Shown here: positions 28,468 through 38,780 of the stretch, in pieces
Layout: each line of letters opens with the position of its first letter
Position numbering within the stretch: the first letter of the stretch is position 1
NCBI RefSeq assembly: GCF_000350225.1
Contig: NW_005178984.1
Coordinates: 55,836-104,864, forward strand
Length of the DNA stretch: 49,029 bases
Direction of reading: 5' to 3'
Origin: Chondrus crispus
Lineage: Eukaryota > Rhodophyta > Florideophyceae > Gigartinales > Gigartinaceae
Program-made: the position numbers and the translations under genes
Notes under the pieces: model-generated
What the model saw: the letters and a program-made list of their open reading frames with translations, nothing else
What the model was told of the DNA's origin: nothing
The model's database searches: none

Positions 28468-29548
28468 TTTAAAACGCTGTTGATTGAAGAATGTCATGTT
28501 TTTCATTCTTAGCTTCTGGTGGAGAAGGGGTCATGAAGGCTTATCTCCTCGTCGCCGACCAAACGTACTAAAAGGCTGACACGTGTATGTAGTCGTGACA
28601 TGAAGGAATGGAGTGCGATAGCTGCCGCAGTGCACTACCAAAGGTGCGATATTGAGGATCCTCCCAAGTCAAAACTGTCACCACGACACTTGGAACCATC
28701 GGTAGTTACCTTCAAGAGCGAAATTACTGCTCTTGGAATATGTGATACGGAGCACTGACTTCTCATTCCAGGACACCGCAAATATCGCTTATCAACGATC
28801 TGGTACCTCCTGCAATAGTAAACCATAAACCGAAGGCCATCGCCTTCGATGCGCAGTCCCTTCACACAACGGTTCATGTTACCTCGTCTCTGTCCACCTC
28901 ACACTCTGCATCTGGAATAGTGGCGCTAGCACGTAGGCGCCAGATGGGTGCCAGATTTGAGCGCACGATGAGGTAGAGAGATGATTCTGACACGGTACCA
29001 TATCGCGAGCACAGTTGCTGAATTAGTCTGCATGCCTCATTAATGCCACATTTGGCCTATTGCATGTGCATCACGAATCGCTTGCTTCTGGCATGTACCT
29101 CTCTATCATCCTGAAAACGTCCTTGGCACAGAAATGGGAACATATGTCCAATGTACGGAGTCTTCCTGCGTGAGCGTCCTCGAGCCGTGCATGGGTGAGC
29201 ACGAGGAAGACCACAATGCACAGAGTGATGGGGATTTCTCAGCGGTCTCGTTGCAGCGTAGATATAGCTCTGCTTTTTATCGCTCAGCTTGATGGACTTT
29301 CGGTCTTGCAAAGTTGTAGATCCGAAAATGGTCAACCACGCGCGACAGGCGTCATCCAGCGATTTCTTCCATGAACAAAACAGGTATGCACTACTGCGTA
29401 TGGCTACCTCGTTAATGTAGACTTGTCGGGCTGCCCGTGCCTGCTCGAACTCGGAGAAAGTGCGTTTTAATTGACCACGGGGACAGCAAATGGTACTCGT
29501 CATGCTTCTCGTGACCGAATTGAAGTTGTAATTCTGGAGAACGTGGCT

Positions 29549-29869
29549 TCACGAGGGTGTGATAATAGTGAATGAGTGTCCAAGCACAGCGAAGACATCC
29601 TTGACGAAAGTGTTGAGGACAAACGGTGAGTCTGCGATCACGGCTATGGCTACATCGCCAGGCAGTTCGATGGCAACTAGACAGGAGGCACGTCGAGGGG
29701 CAACCCCAAGAATGACGCCGTCAAGACCGCCTGACCTTGTTACGAGAAAGCGACGCCCTTGAGTTTTGAGAAAGCAGCCAGGGGTTGGTGTGTCTGGGAT
29801 CTTCAGCGCTCCGGCCCATGAAGTCCCGGGAAGATTGCGTAGCGCGGATAGTTTTTGTTCCCATTCCAT
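29549..29869 (-). CDS. Hypothetical protein, possible serine-hydrolase-like C-terminal fragment
   Basis: About 106 residues from Met 29869 (MEWEQKLSALRNLPG); the longer frame to 29992 has a less coding-like extension. Composition is protein-like, with alternating hydrophobic strands: RFLVTRSGGLDGVILGVAP, CLVAIELPGDVAIAVIADS and FVKDVFAVLG. The 'SGGLDG...ASCLVAIELPGDVAIAVIADS' pattern faintly recalls the last strands of beta-lactamase-like serine hydrolases, where HxGxxxG is followed by strands and a final helix. No catalytic SxxK or YxN is present, so at most it is a fragment. Function unassigned. Confidence 0.3.
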   Translation of the reverse strand: MEWEQKLSALRNLPGTSWAGALKIPDTPTPGCFLKTQGRRFLVTRSGGLDGVILGVAPRRASCLVAIELPGDVAIAVIADSPFVLNTFVKDVFAVLGHSFTIITPS

Positions 29870-30185
29870 CGCCACATTTGAGAGTTGTGAATTACTAGGG
29901 TTAGGAATTGAACGCGGGTGCTTGGCGGTGTAGATATGTGAAGCAGACAAAGCGCTCTGTTGGTAAGGCTCTCTCAAAAGAGAGACGTGCAATTGAAGTG
30001 TGTAGTTAGCGGGATCAATGAGCAGACGGTGCGTTCCATGCGCTAAGAAGAAACAGTAATTAGGTAGAGTTCAGAAAACTATCGGATTTTACTTGGCCCT
30101 AAATATATTTGTTAAAAGTAAAAACGTTTTCAGAAAACTTGAGATGTTTGAAGCCGGCAAAGAAATAAATGGATTATTTAGATAA

Positions 30186-30195
30186 TTTAGGGTTT
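30186..30195 (-). promoter_or_regulatory. telo-box-like motif upstream of RPS4
   Basis: TTTAGGGTTT, whose complement AAACCCTAAA contains the telo-box AAACCCTAA, lies 196 bp before the RPS4 start codon. In land plants this motif is typical of ribosomal-protein promoters. Its role in this organism is inference. Confidence 0.35.
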
Positions 30196-30390
30196 GGTCC
30201 GTCGAACGACGACTCGGCCAATCTGGTTGGTGCGCCACTCACAGCCGCCCTTGCGCCGCCGGCGATCCAGGACTACCCGTCTCCCTCATCCTGCGAATCC
30301 GTCGTTTCCATCGCCCCGGTCCCCCACCTTTGTACTTTGAACAGCTAACGAGGCGTCTGCGCGAAGCACTTCAGAAAACAGGCGAGCACA

Positions 30391-31182
30391 ATGGCGCGCG
30401 GGCCGAAGAAGCATTTGAAGCGCTTGAATGCGCCGTCTCACTGGATGCTGGACAAGATGGGTGGGGTGTGGGCACCGCGTCCGTCGACCGGGCCGCACAA
30501 GATGCGCGAGTCGCTTCCGCTCAACCTGATCCTGCGCAACCGTCTCAGGTACGCGCTGACCGGACGCGAGGCGAACATGATTGTGATGCAGCGGTTGATC
30601 AAGGTTGACGGGAAGGTGCGCACGGACAAGACTTTCCCCGCCGGGTTCATGGACGTGGTGACGATCGAGAAGACGGATGAGACGTTTCGACTTTTGTACG
30701 ACGTGAAGGGACGATTCAAGCTGCACCTGATCACCAAGGATGAGGGGGCTTACAAACTGTGCAAGGTGAAGCGGCAGCAGACGGGTATGAAGGGCGTGCC
30801 GTACATCGCGACGCACGATGCGCGGACGATCCGATACCCGGACCCGGTGATCAAGGTTGATGACACTGTGCGCGTGAACATTGGGACGGGCAAGATAGAG
30901 GATATCCTTAAGTTCGAGGTGGGCAACCTGTGCATGATTACAGGGGGACATAATATCGGGCGTATCGGTATCATCCAGTTGCGAGAGAAGCATCCGGGAT
31001 CTCATGAGATTATTCGTGTGAGAGACGCGATGGGGCACGATTTTGCGACGCGGAAGACTAACGTGTTCATCATCGGAAAGGGAAGCGAACCAGCGATCTC
31101 GCTACTCAAGAATAAGGGTCTGAAGAAATCGATTATTGAAGAGCAGGAGGCCCGGGAGAAGGCCAAGCCCGTCGCTGTGTAG
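30391..31182 (+). CDS. RPS4: 40S ribosomal protein eS4
   Basis: A 263-residue, full-length eS4, a core component of the cytosolic small ribosomal subunit that binds 18S rRNA. The N-terminal RS4NT signature [15 protein letters not shown] (1-15) is followed by [21 protein letters not shown]. Residues 43-105 hold the S4-type RNA-binding fold ([20 protein letters not shown]), 95-170 the central eS4 domain, and about 175-195 a KOW motif ([18 protein letters not shown]). The C-terminal block is [17 protein letters not shown]. Length and motifs match the family throughout. The gene is a single exon, preceded by a C/T-rich leader. Third codon positions are strongly G/C-biased, as expected for a highly expressed gene and unlike the neighbouring transposon remnants. 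Confidence 0.97.
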   Translation: MARGPKKHLKRLNAPSHWMLDKMGGVWAPRPSTGPHKMRESLPLNLILRNRLRYALTGREANMIVMQRLIKVDGKVRTDKTFPAGFMDVVTIEKTDETFRLLYDVKGRFKLHLITKDEGAYKLCKVKRQQTGMKGVPYIATHDARTIRYPDPVIKVDDTVRVNIGTGKIEDILKFEVGNLCMITGGHNIGRIGIIQLREKHPGSHEIIRVRDAMGHDFATRKTNVFIIGKGSEPAISLLKNKGLKKSIIEEQEAREKAKPVAV

Positions 31183-32224
31183 ACATTGTGTTTGTGTTGT
31201 TGGACGACTCAAAACGAGTCATGATGTAGACGGGAGGTGCAATAAATCCGATCTACAATAAAAGCTTTGCGTTGCAAACGGCGAGAAATCGAGCGAGGTG
31301 TTGCAGTAGGCGCGAAGGAATAGTGCGGTGGTAGCGGTTAACAGGAAGGCATTAGGATGATCGGGAGTGTGTCTGCAAGTTGGAGATTTAGCGTTGTGTG
31401 TGCGGGTACGGGGATGAAAATTTTCAGGTTTTGGAGGTCCGGCGTCGGATTTTAAGTAGCGGACGACATGCCGATTGGAAAAGTGAGGGGAGCACTGAGG
31501 CTCTTGCAAATAGAGCAAGGCATCGCATACGAGGCTGGAGACATGGGCTCGGATGGCGCAGTATTGCTATGTTATAATGGACAGCAAAGGCAGACGCCCC
31601 GTGCAGCTGCGCACCACAGCATGCAGCATGCCCTGCGAGGGCTGATGAAGCCGCGGTGTCCCCCGGTGTGGAGCGCGGGGCCTGGCGGTAGTGCGGAGCA
31701 ACGCAGCGTTTGCAGCACGCGGCATGTGCAGTCCCGCAGGCCGGGGGGGGGGGGGGAGGGCGGACGGGCCGCCTCTTGTAAGAATGTGGCTGTCGAAGCC
31801 GGCGGTTGCGTCGCGCAGTCTGCGGCGCGCTAAAAAACGGCTGCGCGACGCGCGGAACCGGTGGGGCTTGTCTGCGCGCGACAAACAGGCCTTGCCGGAG
31901 GCGGGGGCGGGGCAGGGACGGCGGGAGGGTGCAGCGCGGCACGGGGGCGTGTGCTGTATGATCGCACTCGCCCAAAGGGATTATGGCGGGAAAATGGCAT
32001 AATGCAAGGCGGGACGGGGGAAGAGGTGCGCGCGGGCCAAGGGCATGGTGAGGCGTTTGTCGGAAGACCAGGCGCGTTGTCTCCTCGCATCCTTACAGTG
32101 AAATAGAAAAAGGCAAGCAGTTACAGTCACAGTTAAAGGGAAGTGCATGAGTCTGACACCAACTACCCCCTGAGGGGTACAACGGTAAGCTTCGGGTAAT
32201 TTACCAGTCACAATATTACTTGCA

Positions 32225-32257
32225 CCTGAAGCACCCTGTACTACAGGGTGCTTCAGG
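32225..32257. repeat. 15-bp perfect hairpin
   Basis: CCTGAAGCACCCTGT (32225-32239) and ACAGGGTGCTTCAGG (32243-32257) pair perfectly around ACT. The near-contiguous palindrome would extrude readily. There is no adjacent gene whose 3' end it would terminate. Confidence 0.9.
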
Positions 32258-32427
32258 AGACACACGAAACATACGTGTCCACGTGGAATGGATGGAAGGA
32301 TGAAATGCGGTGGGGAAAGAGGGAAAACAGGAAAGGGCGAAAGGCGAAAGGGTGCGTTAATGGGGAAGAATTAAGTGCAAGAGTGCATTGTGAAATAGTG
32401 CATAGGCGGGAAAGAAGGTGAGGGCGG

Positions 32428-32613
32428 TGGTTGTCTTACACAGACGACTACAACAGCGGGTCTCGTGTACGGGAGGCAGGTGGGGACGTGGTATGAGACA
32501 ACACGGTGGGAGAAAACACGGTGGTGGTTGCTTCGCACAGACGAGTAGCGGGTCTCGCGTTCGGAAGGCGGATGGGGACGTGGTATGAGAAAACACGGTG
32601 TGAGAAAACACGT
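32428..32613. repeat. Tandem duplication of about 93 bp
   Basis: Two units share GGTGGTTG, CACAGACGA, AGCGGGTCTCG, GGGGACGTGGTATGAGA and GAGAAAACACG in the same order, with scattered substitutions and a 3-bp length difference. Confidence 0.8.
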
Positions 32614-33206
32614 TGCGTCCGGCACCAGTGAGGGTTCGACGAGTGTATCATATGAAGCGACGGTGGTGTATTTATACGAGTTTATAGGAATAAAGCGACT
32701 CAGGTGTGCCACGTGCGATGCGTGGAAACAGGGATGGAAGGACGCGGCGGAGGAGGGGGGGGGGGAGAGCGGGTAGAGCCCTGGTGGATGGACGTGGACA
32801 TGTGGAGGGGCGTGAAGGGACAGTGCTGTGGGCTCGCTACTGCACGGTGTCATGGTTTCGAGCGGCGGTGGGAGGGGAGATAGTTTATTTTTCGTGCGCC
32901 TTCATATGAGAGCTGTGTTTGTGGCCATGTGTGTGGCGCCCGTGTACGGTATATCGCGCCAGTCCCCAGGCCTCCACGAAAGAGGGGTCGCTCTGCCCAC
33001 ACCTCCGGACGTCTTTGCCATTGAGACTTTGCTACCGTCGCCACTTTCGCTCGTGTACCCCCCACTCACCCTTTCCCCCATACGCCGCCCCTCCCTCCCG
33101 AATCGATCTACGTACCTGCTCACTTCACATTCTGTCCCACCCCCCCCTCTCCATTACTTAGACACAAAGGGTTGTAATTTTAACCCAACATTCATCTCGT
33201 CGCATC

Positions 33207-33578
33207 ATGATGACATTAGCCACCAATTTCTATGAGGAACAGGAAGACAAACAGGCTGCAGTTGATATAGTTCAAAACATCATGGCAGCAGGTAGTCGTA
33301 ATAGAGAGAACGTCAACAATCCGCGCACTCGAAAACACACACTTGAAAACGCCCTGCAGCTCGAGAAAGAATCCAAAGTTGCTAAGCTTCGCGACAAAGT
33401 CGCGGGTCACGAAAGTGATACTGTAGCTAATGATGAGGACATACAAGGTATGTTGTATACAAGTCAGGGTCACTATGACCGCAAACTTTCACAAGTTAAT
33501 ACACGCAGACGTCAGGCAGTTTTATCTGGAACTATTTCGAAGGTGCCAAAGTTCGATCCCCTGTCTGTTTCTGAATGC
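33207..33578 (+). CDS. Partial hypothetical protein, cut by the scaffold gap
   Basis: 124 codons from ATG 33207 to the first N. The product is polar and helical: YEEQEDKQAAVDIVQNIM, a LEKESKVAKLRDKV stretch with coiled-coil character, then YDRKLSQVNTRRRQAVLSG and KVPKFDPLSVSEC. The frame happens to match that of the PP2C gene across the 100-N placeholder, but the true gap length is unknown. A single fused protein therefore cannot be assumed. No family recognised; composition (A/T-richer) differs from the PP2C gene. Confidence 0.45.
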
Positions 33579-33678
33579 NNNNNNNNNNNNNNNNNNNNNN
33601 NNNNNNNNNNNNNNNNNNNNNNNNNNNNNNNNNNNNNNNNNNNNNNNNNNNNNNNNNNNNNNNNNNNNNNNNNNNNNN
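33579..33678. other. 100-N scaffold gap
   Basis: Exactly 100 Ns, a placeholder of unknown true length. It separates the partial hypothetical gene from the PP2C 5' region. Unlike the gap at 14517, its flanks are not inverted repeats of each other. Confidence 0.95.
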
Positions 33679-33755
33679 GTAACCCTCCCGACTCTTCAAA
33701 ATCCTTCTTCTCCTTCCGCTTCAAAAACACAACCCCCCGTCCCCGTCCCTCCAAC

Positions 33756-35198
33756 ATGCCCCCCAATCGTCCCGTCCTGGACAGACTCAGCCACCTCACG
33801 GCCCGCGCACGCAAGAAGGTCCGCACCCGCGTCCCCGCCTCCTCCCCATCGTTTCCAGACAGAACCCCTTCCACTTCTCTTGCCCCCTCCGACTCTTCTC
33901 CAACTGCTGTCTCCTCCGTCCCACAAACCATAGCCACGGCCACCCCGGATGGCCTATGGGAAAGCTTGCATGTCGCCCCCGCAGCACTCGCTGCCCCTTT
34001 CTCCATCGGTGCGGCCACTACAGCAGGTGTCGAGCTTTCCGTCGACCCAGAAGCCCCAACCGCCCCAATCAGGTCCCGCAAATCAAACCAAGACTGTTTC
34101 GGAGTCACTACCACGTTTGCGGGCCTTCCCGATGCCGTTTTGGCTGCCGTTTATGACGGCCATGGCATGCAGGGGCGCGAGTGTGCCAGACTGGCCCGCG
34201 ATGTTATTCCCCGCGTCATCACCAATGCCCTCACCGCTCACATGGACCGGTGTGGAGGCAGTTTGCGCCAAGCCCTGTCCTCGGAAGACCGCCGCCGTGC
34301 ATATATGCGTCTGTTTTCAAAGGCCTTTAACGAGGCGGAGCGGGAGCTTTACGACGACACTCTCGAGATTCAGCATGGATATTCCGGAACCACAGCGACA
34401 TGCTTATGGATTGATGGCTCAGACTTGTTTGTTGCTTGGGCAGGCGATTCCAGGGCCATCATGGGGAGGACAAACGAGGTCGGCGATGTGGAATCTGTTG
34501 ACTTGACCTGGGACCAGAAACCAGTCAGGGTAGATGAGAAGAAACGAGTGCGGGCGGCTGGCGGTCGTGTGACCAGATGGAAGAAGAATGTCGGACCGCA
34601 GCGCGTTTGGTTGCCAGACGAATGGACCCCCGGTTTGGCAATGACTCGAAGCATAGGCGATACCATCCTGACGAGATACGGTGTCTTTCCAACTCCCGAG
34701 GTTACGGTCACGCGGCTATCTAAGGAGGAGTGTTTTGTGGTTGCGGCTAGTGATGGGGTGTGGGAGTTCATGTCGTCGGGGGATGTGGCTGATTTTGTTT
34801 CGAAAAAGCGGCTTGACGGATGTTGCGCGGAGACTGTTGCGAGGGATTTGGTGAACGAAGCGGTTCGGCGGTGGACGGAGAACGAAAGTGTGGTCGACGA
34901 CACAACGGCCATCGTAATTATTGTGGAGAAGGACACATCGCCGTCGAAAAAGGCGAGCTTGCTGCTTGGGAGGGCGCGGGAGGACACAAGGGAATTTGAA
35001 AATCGCTCGTTGAAGGATGTGTTTCGGACAAGGAGAGTAGAAATTCCAAAAGAATCGCAAGTCGGGCAACCGTGGGGGATTGCTGAGAATGGGAAGCTAG
35101 AGCCGTTTTGCCCAGAGAACCAAGGGGCAGAATTGGGAGACGTAAATGCGGCGCCTCTGGGTTCAAAGGCAAGCGAGTTGGGGAGCGCAGGCGGTTGA
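33756..35198 (+). CDS. PP2C-type protein serine/threonine phosphatase
   Basis: 480 residues from ATG 33756, the first Met after the gap. It is preceded by a C-rich leader that also stays open. Residues 1-80 are basic then Ser/Pro/Thr-rich with no clear targeting signal. The PPM/PP2C domain spans about 105-392: RKSNQDCFG (108-116), VYDGHG (132-137), GTTATCLWI (211-219), VAWAGDSRAI (226-235), TRSIGD (297-302), VVAASDGVWEFMS (328-340) and VDDTTAIVI (380-388). The aspartates that hold the two metal ions (Asp112, Asp134, Asp333, Asp382) are all present, so activity is expected. These enzymes remove phosphate from Ser/Thr in signalling proteins. A charged C-terminal tail of about 90 residues follows. 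Intronless. Confidence 0.93.
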   Translation: MPPNRPVLDRLSHLTARARKKVRTRVPASSPSFPDRTPSTSLAPSDSSPTAVSSVPQTIATATPDGLWESLHVAPAALAAPFSIGAATTAGVELSVDPEAPTAPIRSRKSNQDCFGVTTTFAGLPDAVLAAVYDGHGMQGRECARLARDVIPRVITNALTAHMDRCGGSLRQALSSEDRRRAYMRLFSKAFNEAERELYDDTLEIQHGYSGTTATCLWIDGSDLFVAWAGDSRAIMGRTNEVGDVESVDLTWDQKPVRVDEKKRVRAAGGRVTRWKKNVGPQRVWLPDEWTPGLAMTRSIGDTILTRYGVFPTPEVTVTRLSKEECFVVAASDGVWEFMSSGDVADFVSKKRLDGCCAETVARDLVNEAVRRWTENESVVDDTTAIVIIVEKDTSPSKKASLLLGRAREDTREFENRSLKDVFRTRRVEIPKESQVGQPWGIAENGKLEPFCPENQGAELGDVNAAPLGSKASELGSAGG

Positions 35199-35756
35199 GT
35201 ATACGGCTAGCTGGGCGGGAAATCAGTCAGGACGATGACTGCACGTTTGGTTTTTGTCGACATGATTGGGCTGCCAGGGGATTTGCAATTTGGTGAAGTG
35301 GAATAAGCTCAAGATGGAGGGGCGTGGCACGGCAGGCTGAAGAAGGTGGGCGCCAAGACGGAACGGTGTTTCGCGGACCCGGTGAAAATGTCGGATGTGT
35401 TGTCCTATCGCTAAGAAAAGAGAGGAAGAGGACGCTGAATCGCGAGGCAGGTGTAAACTGCATATATACCAACAATGCGTCGCAAGACGGGACGTCGTCA
35501 ATCACCACATTGCTGTTGGCCCGCCGCTCGGCCCAACCACATCCCTCCAAGTGCTTGCCAACAATTGGCCCTTCTATTTCTATCACTGTAATGTCCAACT
35601 GAGCCACTGTAAACCCAAATGACTGCGCCATGTTTTTAATTTGGGTCATTTTGGAGTTGGTAGTTTACACTCGCCCTTCCCCCTCACTATGTATCGAGCG
35701 GCTCGGGTACTCCACCTTCCCCTCCTGTTTCACAATCTGCGCCCCCCCACATCGCC
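35199..35756. other. Intergenic region
   Basis: Contains the 3' flank of the PP2C gene. A minus frame (35649-35227, with MAQSFGFTVAQLDITVIEIEG) is protein-like only over its first 60 residues and matches nothing known. No repeat or RNA gene was seen. Confidence 0.35.
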
Positions 35757-35951
35757 ATGTCACACCCCGCCACCCGTATCATTACCTCCCTGCGTCAGCG
35801 CGCCTCCACCGAATTCCGCGTCGTCATGGATGTCTTGTTTCCCTCCCCCTTCGGCGTGTCCCCTCCGCACGTCGCCGCCATCCCGCGCCGCGCCGATCCG
35901 ACCCGCGTAAAGAACCTTCTCGCCGGCAGCCGCCACAGGTCCTCCTCATGA
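35757..35951 (+). CDS. Small hypothetical protein or first exon
   Basis: 64 codons from ATG 35757: a basic, Ser/Arg-rich N-terminus (MSHPATRIITSLRQRAS), FRVVMDVLFPSPFGVSPPHVAAIPRR, then DPTRVKNLLAGSRHR. The strong G/C third-position bias matches RPS4 and PP2C, which argues for real coding sequence. A CACAG-GTCCTC junction near 35937 could be a splice donor that would extend it, but I cannot trace a second exon. No family recognised. Confidence 0.35.
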   Translation: MSHPATRIITSLRQRASTEFRVVMDVLFPSPFGVSPPHVAAIPRRADPTRVKNLLAGSRHRSSS

Positions 35952-37841
35952 ACAGCCGGGCACATTTCAAATCAAGGCCCAGGTGAAAGCAAGGCGAGAG
36001 AGGTCTGTGCCCGCTGGGATCCTGTCGGCGATATGCCCGTAGGGGTGGTCGGCTCTGAGGTATCGATGCCGCGCAGGCTGGAAGGGTAGCTGTATGACAG
36101 CTGAGTGGAAGACATGTCAGGTTAGAATGCTCCAGGATGGATGGTCGATGTGCGGCCAGGGGCTGGTTTCAAGCAATCAGTCACGACATGCTGTAGAAGT
36201 CTTGAGTTTGTTGGATCTTGAAGGGCTGACTGCCGTAGTGAGGATTTGTATTAAATTTGAGGCCGACCCCGAGACCACCGCATGATGAATGACTATTCGT
36301 GTCACCTCGACTATAATATCTCCTCTACTCTTTATGTCAATATTTCATGGCAATTGATACGGGTAAATGCAGCGAACAGCGTGATTTTCCATCATTCCTT
36401 TACGTACAACTCCCGTCTTCTGGAGTTGCAGGTGAAACGACGCTCCGCACTATAAAGCCACATCTCCCTGACACGGAGATACATAAATATACAACGCACA
36501 GACCAAAAATTAATATAAAAAACAGTTACGGACAAGAAAGAAACAGGTTGGCATCCATACCGCAGGGTTTACCCCGGTCTTGCTAGTTAGTCCACCTGAC
36601 TATTTATTTCTGTGTTAATTTGACAAGCAGTTTGGCTCATGCGGTAAGTCGTCGTTTGGTTTTAGCCAAAAGGTATATTGCAATTGAAGTGCAGGTGAAT
36701 CGCTGTCGCAACTCGTCAGTTTTGCGGTCGTTTTGCATTTTGATGAGATTCAAAGGTGGACTACAGGGTGTGCACCTTGTCATACATTGATGAACTGCAT
36801 CAAAAACTATTGACAGCAGCAGCAAAGGAGCTGTTTTTATCTGAAAGTGACAAGAACATGCGGTGATGAGCGGAGTTGTAAACACTGCTTTCTATGCATG
36901 TATTAGAAAGGAATTGCGGCGCTGTAAACATTGTGAAAACAAAAAGCTGTGAAACAGTATTCCCTTCCTAAGATAGAAAGGGAGGGTTATTCAAAGCTAG
37001 CCTGGAAAGCATTTGCCAGTCGATGAAACTCAGCATCGGCCGCACATACCCGCATTCTCTTAAATGCTGTTACACCGCACTCTTCTGGCAGGCTGTCTTG
37101 CAACCTGTGCAGTATAGGTAGAGATAATGCCGTCGTTGGTTAATAAAGAGAAGGTACCAAGTTCATCAACTCGCAAATACTGCCTTGTTCTTCGAGAGTT
37201 GCTGGAGGGCTATCAGTTTCAATTGGTCAAACATGATTGTGAAATTCTAAACAAGAGCGTATGTACCTGTTACGCGAAAATACGTACTATCTTTTACAAG
37301 TACATGATTTTAGTTCAAATGCGGTTTGGGCTATGCGAAGTAGTATGTGTTGTAGATTCATGTGTTCCGGAATTCTTTCGTCTCATCGACATGGAAGGAT
37401 ATGAAAGAATGGAAAGATGTGAAAGTAGGAACGGGGCAAAATAGGATGGAAGGAGGGAGGCCACTCTCCAAAAGGAAAACTGTGGACCACCACATTTTAC
37501 CAATTTCCCCAACTTTCGTTATATTTTAAATCCCTTTTACCCCCCACCGGCAACGTCACGAATAGCCTGCCGAAAGTATACTTGCCGTGCTGTCCGTGTG
37601 TAAGATATAAATGTCACTTTTTGGGAGAGTAGAACGGTATTTTCTGTAGACATGACTGAAGAGCAACAGTTGAAGCATGAAGGGAGAGGATGGCGAGTCT
37701 GTTTGCTGTTCATGGCAAGTCGAGCCGGTGTTAAACACATCCACATATTCCAGCAGCCGGACAAATGGCGAACAAGTAGAAGAGGATTATTGTATAGGTT
37801 ACGCCAGAGTTCTGTTGATAGAGCATGAGTGTTGATGCCCC
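35952..37841. other. Intergenic region 5' of the gypsy element
   Basis: Mostly unremarkable sequence. A 105-residue plus frame at 37127-37444 (MPSLVNKEKVPSSSTRKY) is possible but has no domain. AT-rich blocks occur at 36300-36520. The minus frame at 37537-37890 runs into the LTR and is not credible as a gene. Confidence 0.35.
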
Positions 37842-38085
37842 TGTTACGCATTCTTTGCGCCACTGCATAAAGCCGCAAGGATAATGGCACCCAGCACGGA
37901 CCATGAAAGGCAGTACCCCTTTTTAGTAGTACCTCTTTTTAGTGGTATTTCATGGCGAGGCTAAGACTCTCGTTCTCTTAAGTTTCGTGGCTACTACTTA
38001 AGCCCCTCTTCTGACAGTAAAGCTGGGCAAGGAATCTTACCTTCACCCCACACAAAACCCAGTCACTCCACCAACAAGTGCAACA
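37842..38085 (+). repeat. 5' LTR (244 bp)
   Basis: Starts TGTTACGCATTC and ends AGTGCAACA. It contains paired TTTTTAGT motifs and a CTCTTAAG/CTTAAGCCCC region. It differs from the 3' LTR at two positions (AGTAGTACC vs AGTAGAACC; AATCTTACC vs AATCTCACC). Confidence 0.95.
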
Positions 38086-38132
38086 GTGATCACTGACCTC
38101 TTTTGCTCACACTCCACCTTGTTTCTGCCATC

Positions 38133-38780
38133 ATGGCTCCTAACACAGGACCGTCGGCAGGACACCATCTATTTGTCCCCATTTCCCATCCTGTTTTACG
38201 ACGCATTGGAAGCAAGGACATTCATGTCTTTATGCGAGAACGTGAAAACTATCTGTTACGCATCAACAAGGCCCAAATATCTGGCAGTACCATCCGCCCA
38301 ATCTCACTAACAACATCGCTCGACCGAGATCTACTTATTTCGCTGATTGAGCAAGGAGAGTTTGGAGATGATGTTACGACCGACGAGCACGTCACAGACA
38401 ACGACATCGAAAAATGGCTCGATGCGAATGGAACCGTCAGTTTGGAATCAATCACTCTAGACGAACTCGAGGCTGCCATCAAAGCATCCGTTCGAATCAA
38501 CGTACACGAGAAAGACCCAGAGCTGCGAATCAAGTCCCTTTTTATAGAGTATCGCACCTTTCTCAGAACCAAGAAGTGGGACAGCTTGATCGAAAAAACC
38601 CCAAGCTCGCCATTTCACAAGTTTGTTCCTTACTCAAACCCCATGCTCCTCGTGAAAAAATCGAGTCAGACTTGACCTTGGATAAGCATCACATACGAAA
38701 GCAATGGAGGCCCTTCTGTAAGCATGTCATAGAAGAAGTGTGGTATAACTACCTTCGTCCCGACCACTCGGAACGAGGGG
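38133..38780 (+). pseudogene. gypsy gag, N-terminal part
   Basis: ATG 38133 (MAPNTGPSAGHHLFVPISHP) opens 180 codons to 38675. The coding sense actually moves to another frame at an A6 run (38593-38598), where KLAISQVCSLLKPHAP and KQWRPFCKHVIEEVWYNYLRP continue to about 38780. Gag is then cut by the foreign segment. It would form the virus-like particle core. Confidence 0.7.

Larger units (their letters stand above)
27358..29548. other. Intergenic region with tandem and dispersed repeats
   Basis: 27420-27740 is the upstream region of the kinase gene. 27741-28110 is a pyrimidine-rich tandem array. 28357-28467 is dispersed repeat copy B. The minus frame 29057-29503 (148 residues, with SSAYLFCSWKKSLDDACRAWLTIFGS) could be a fragment of a gene but matches nothing I know. 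Nothing else was recognised. Confidence 0.4.
31183..33206. other. GC-rich intergenic region with simple repeats
   Basis: Overlapping frames on both strands between 31424 and 32110 follow base composition and show no domain. Features are a G14 run (31743-31756), a G10 run (about 32757), a 15-bp hairpin (32225-32257), a small TACCCC/GGGGTA hairpin near 32162 and a 93-bp tandem duplication (32428-32613). No gene recognised. Confidence 0.45.

Noticed and set aside
31424..32110. Overlapping GC-rich frames up to 183 codons
   Set aside because: Low-complexity Arg/Pro/Ala translations with no domain, spanning a G14 run; composition artefact.
32371..32853. 160-codon minus-strand frame
   Set aside because: It covers a tandem duplication and translates to repetitive Pro/His-rich sequence.
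33545..33565. tRNA T-loop-like GTTCGATCCC
   Set aside because: No acceptor, D or anticodon stem around it, and it lies inside an open frame.
33207..35198. One continuous 663-residue protein across the N gap
   Set aside because: The 100 Ns are a placeholder of unknown length, so the shared frame is accidental. PP2C starts at the ATG at 33756.
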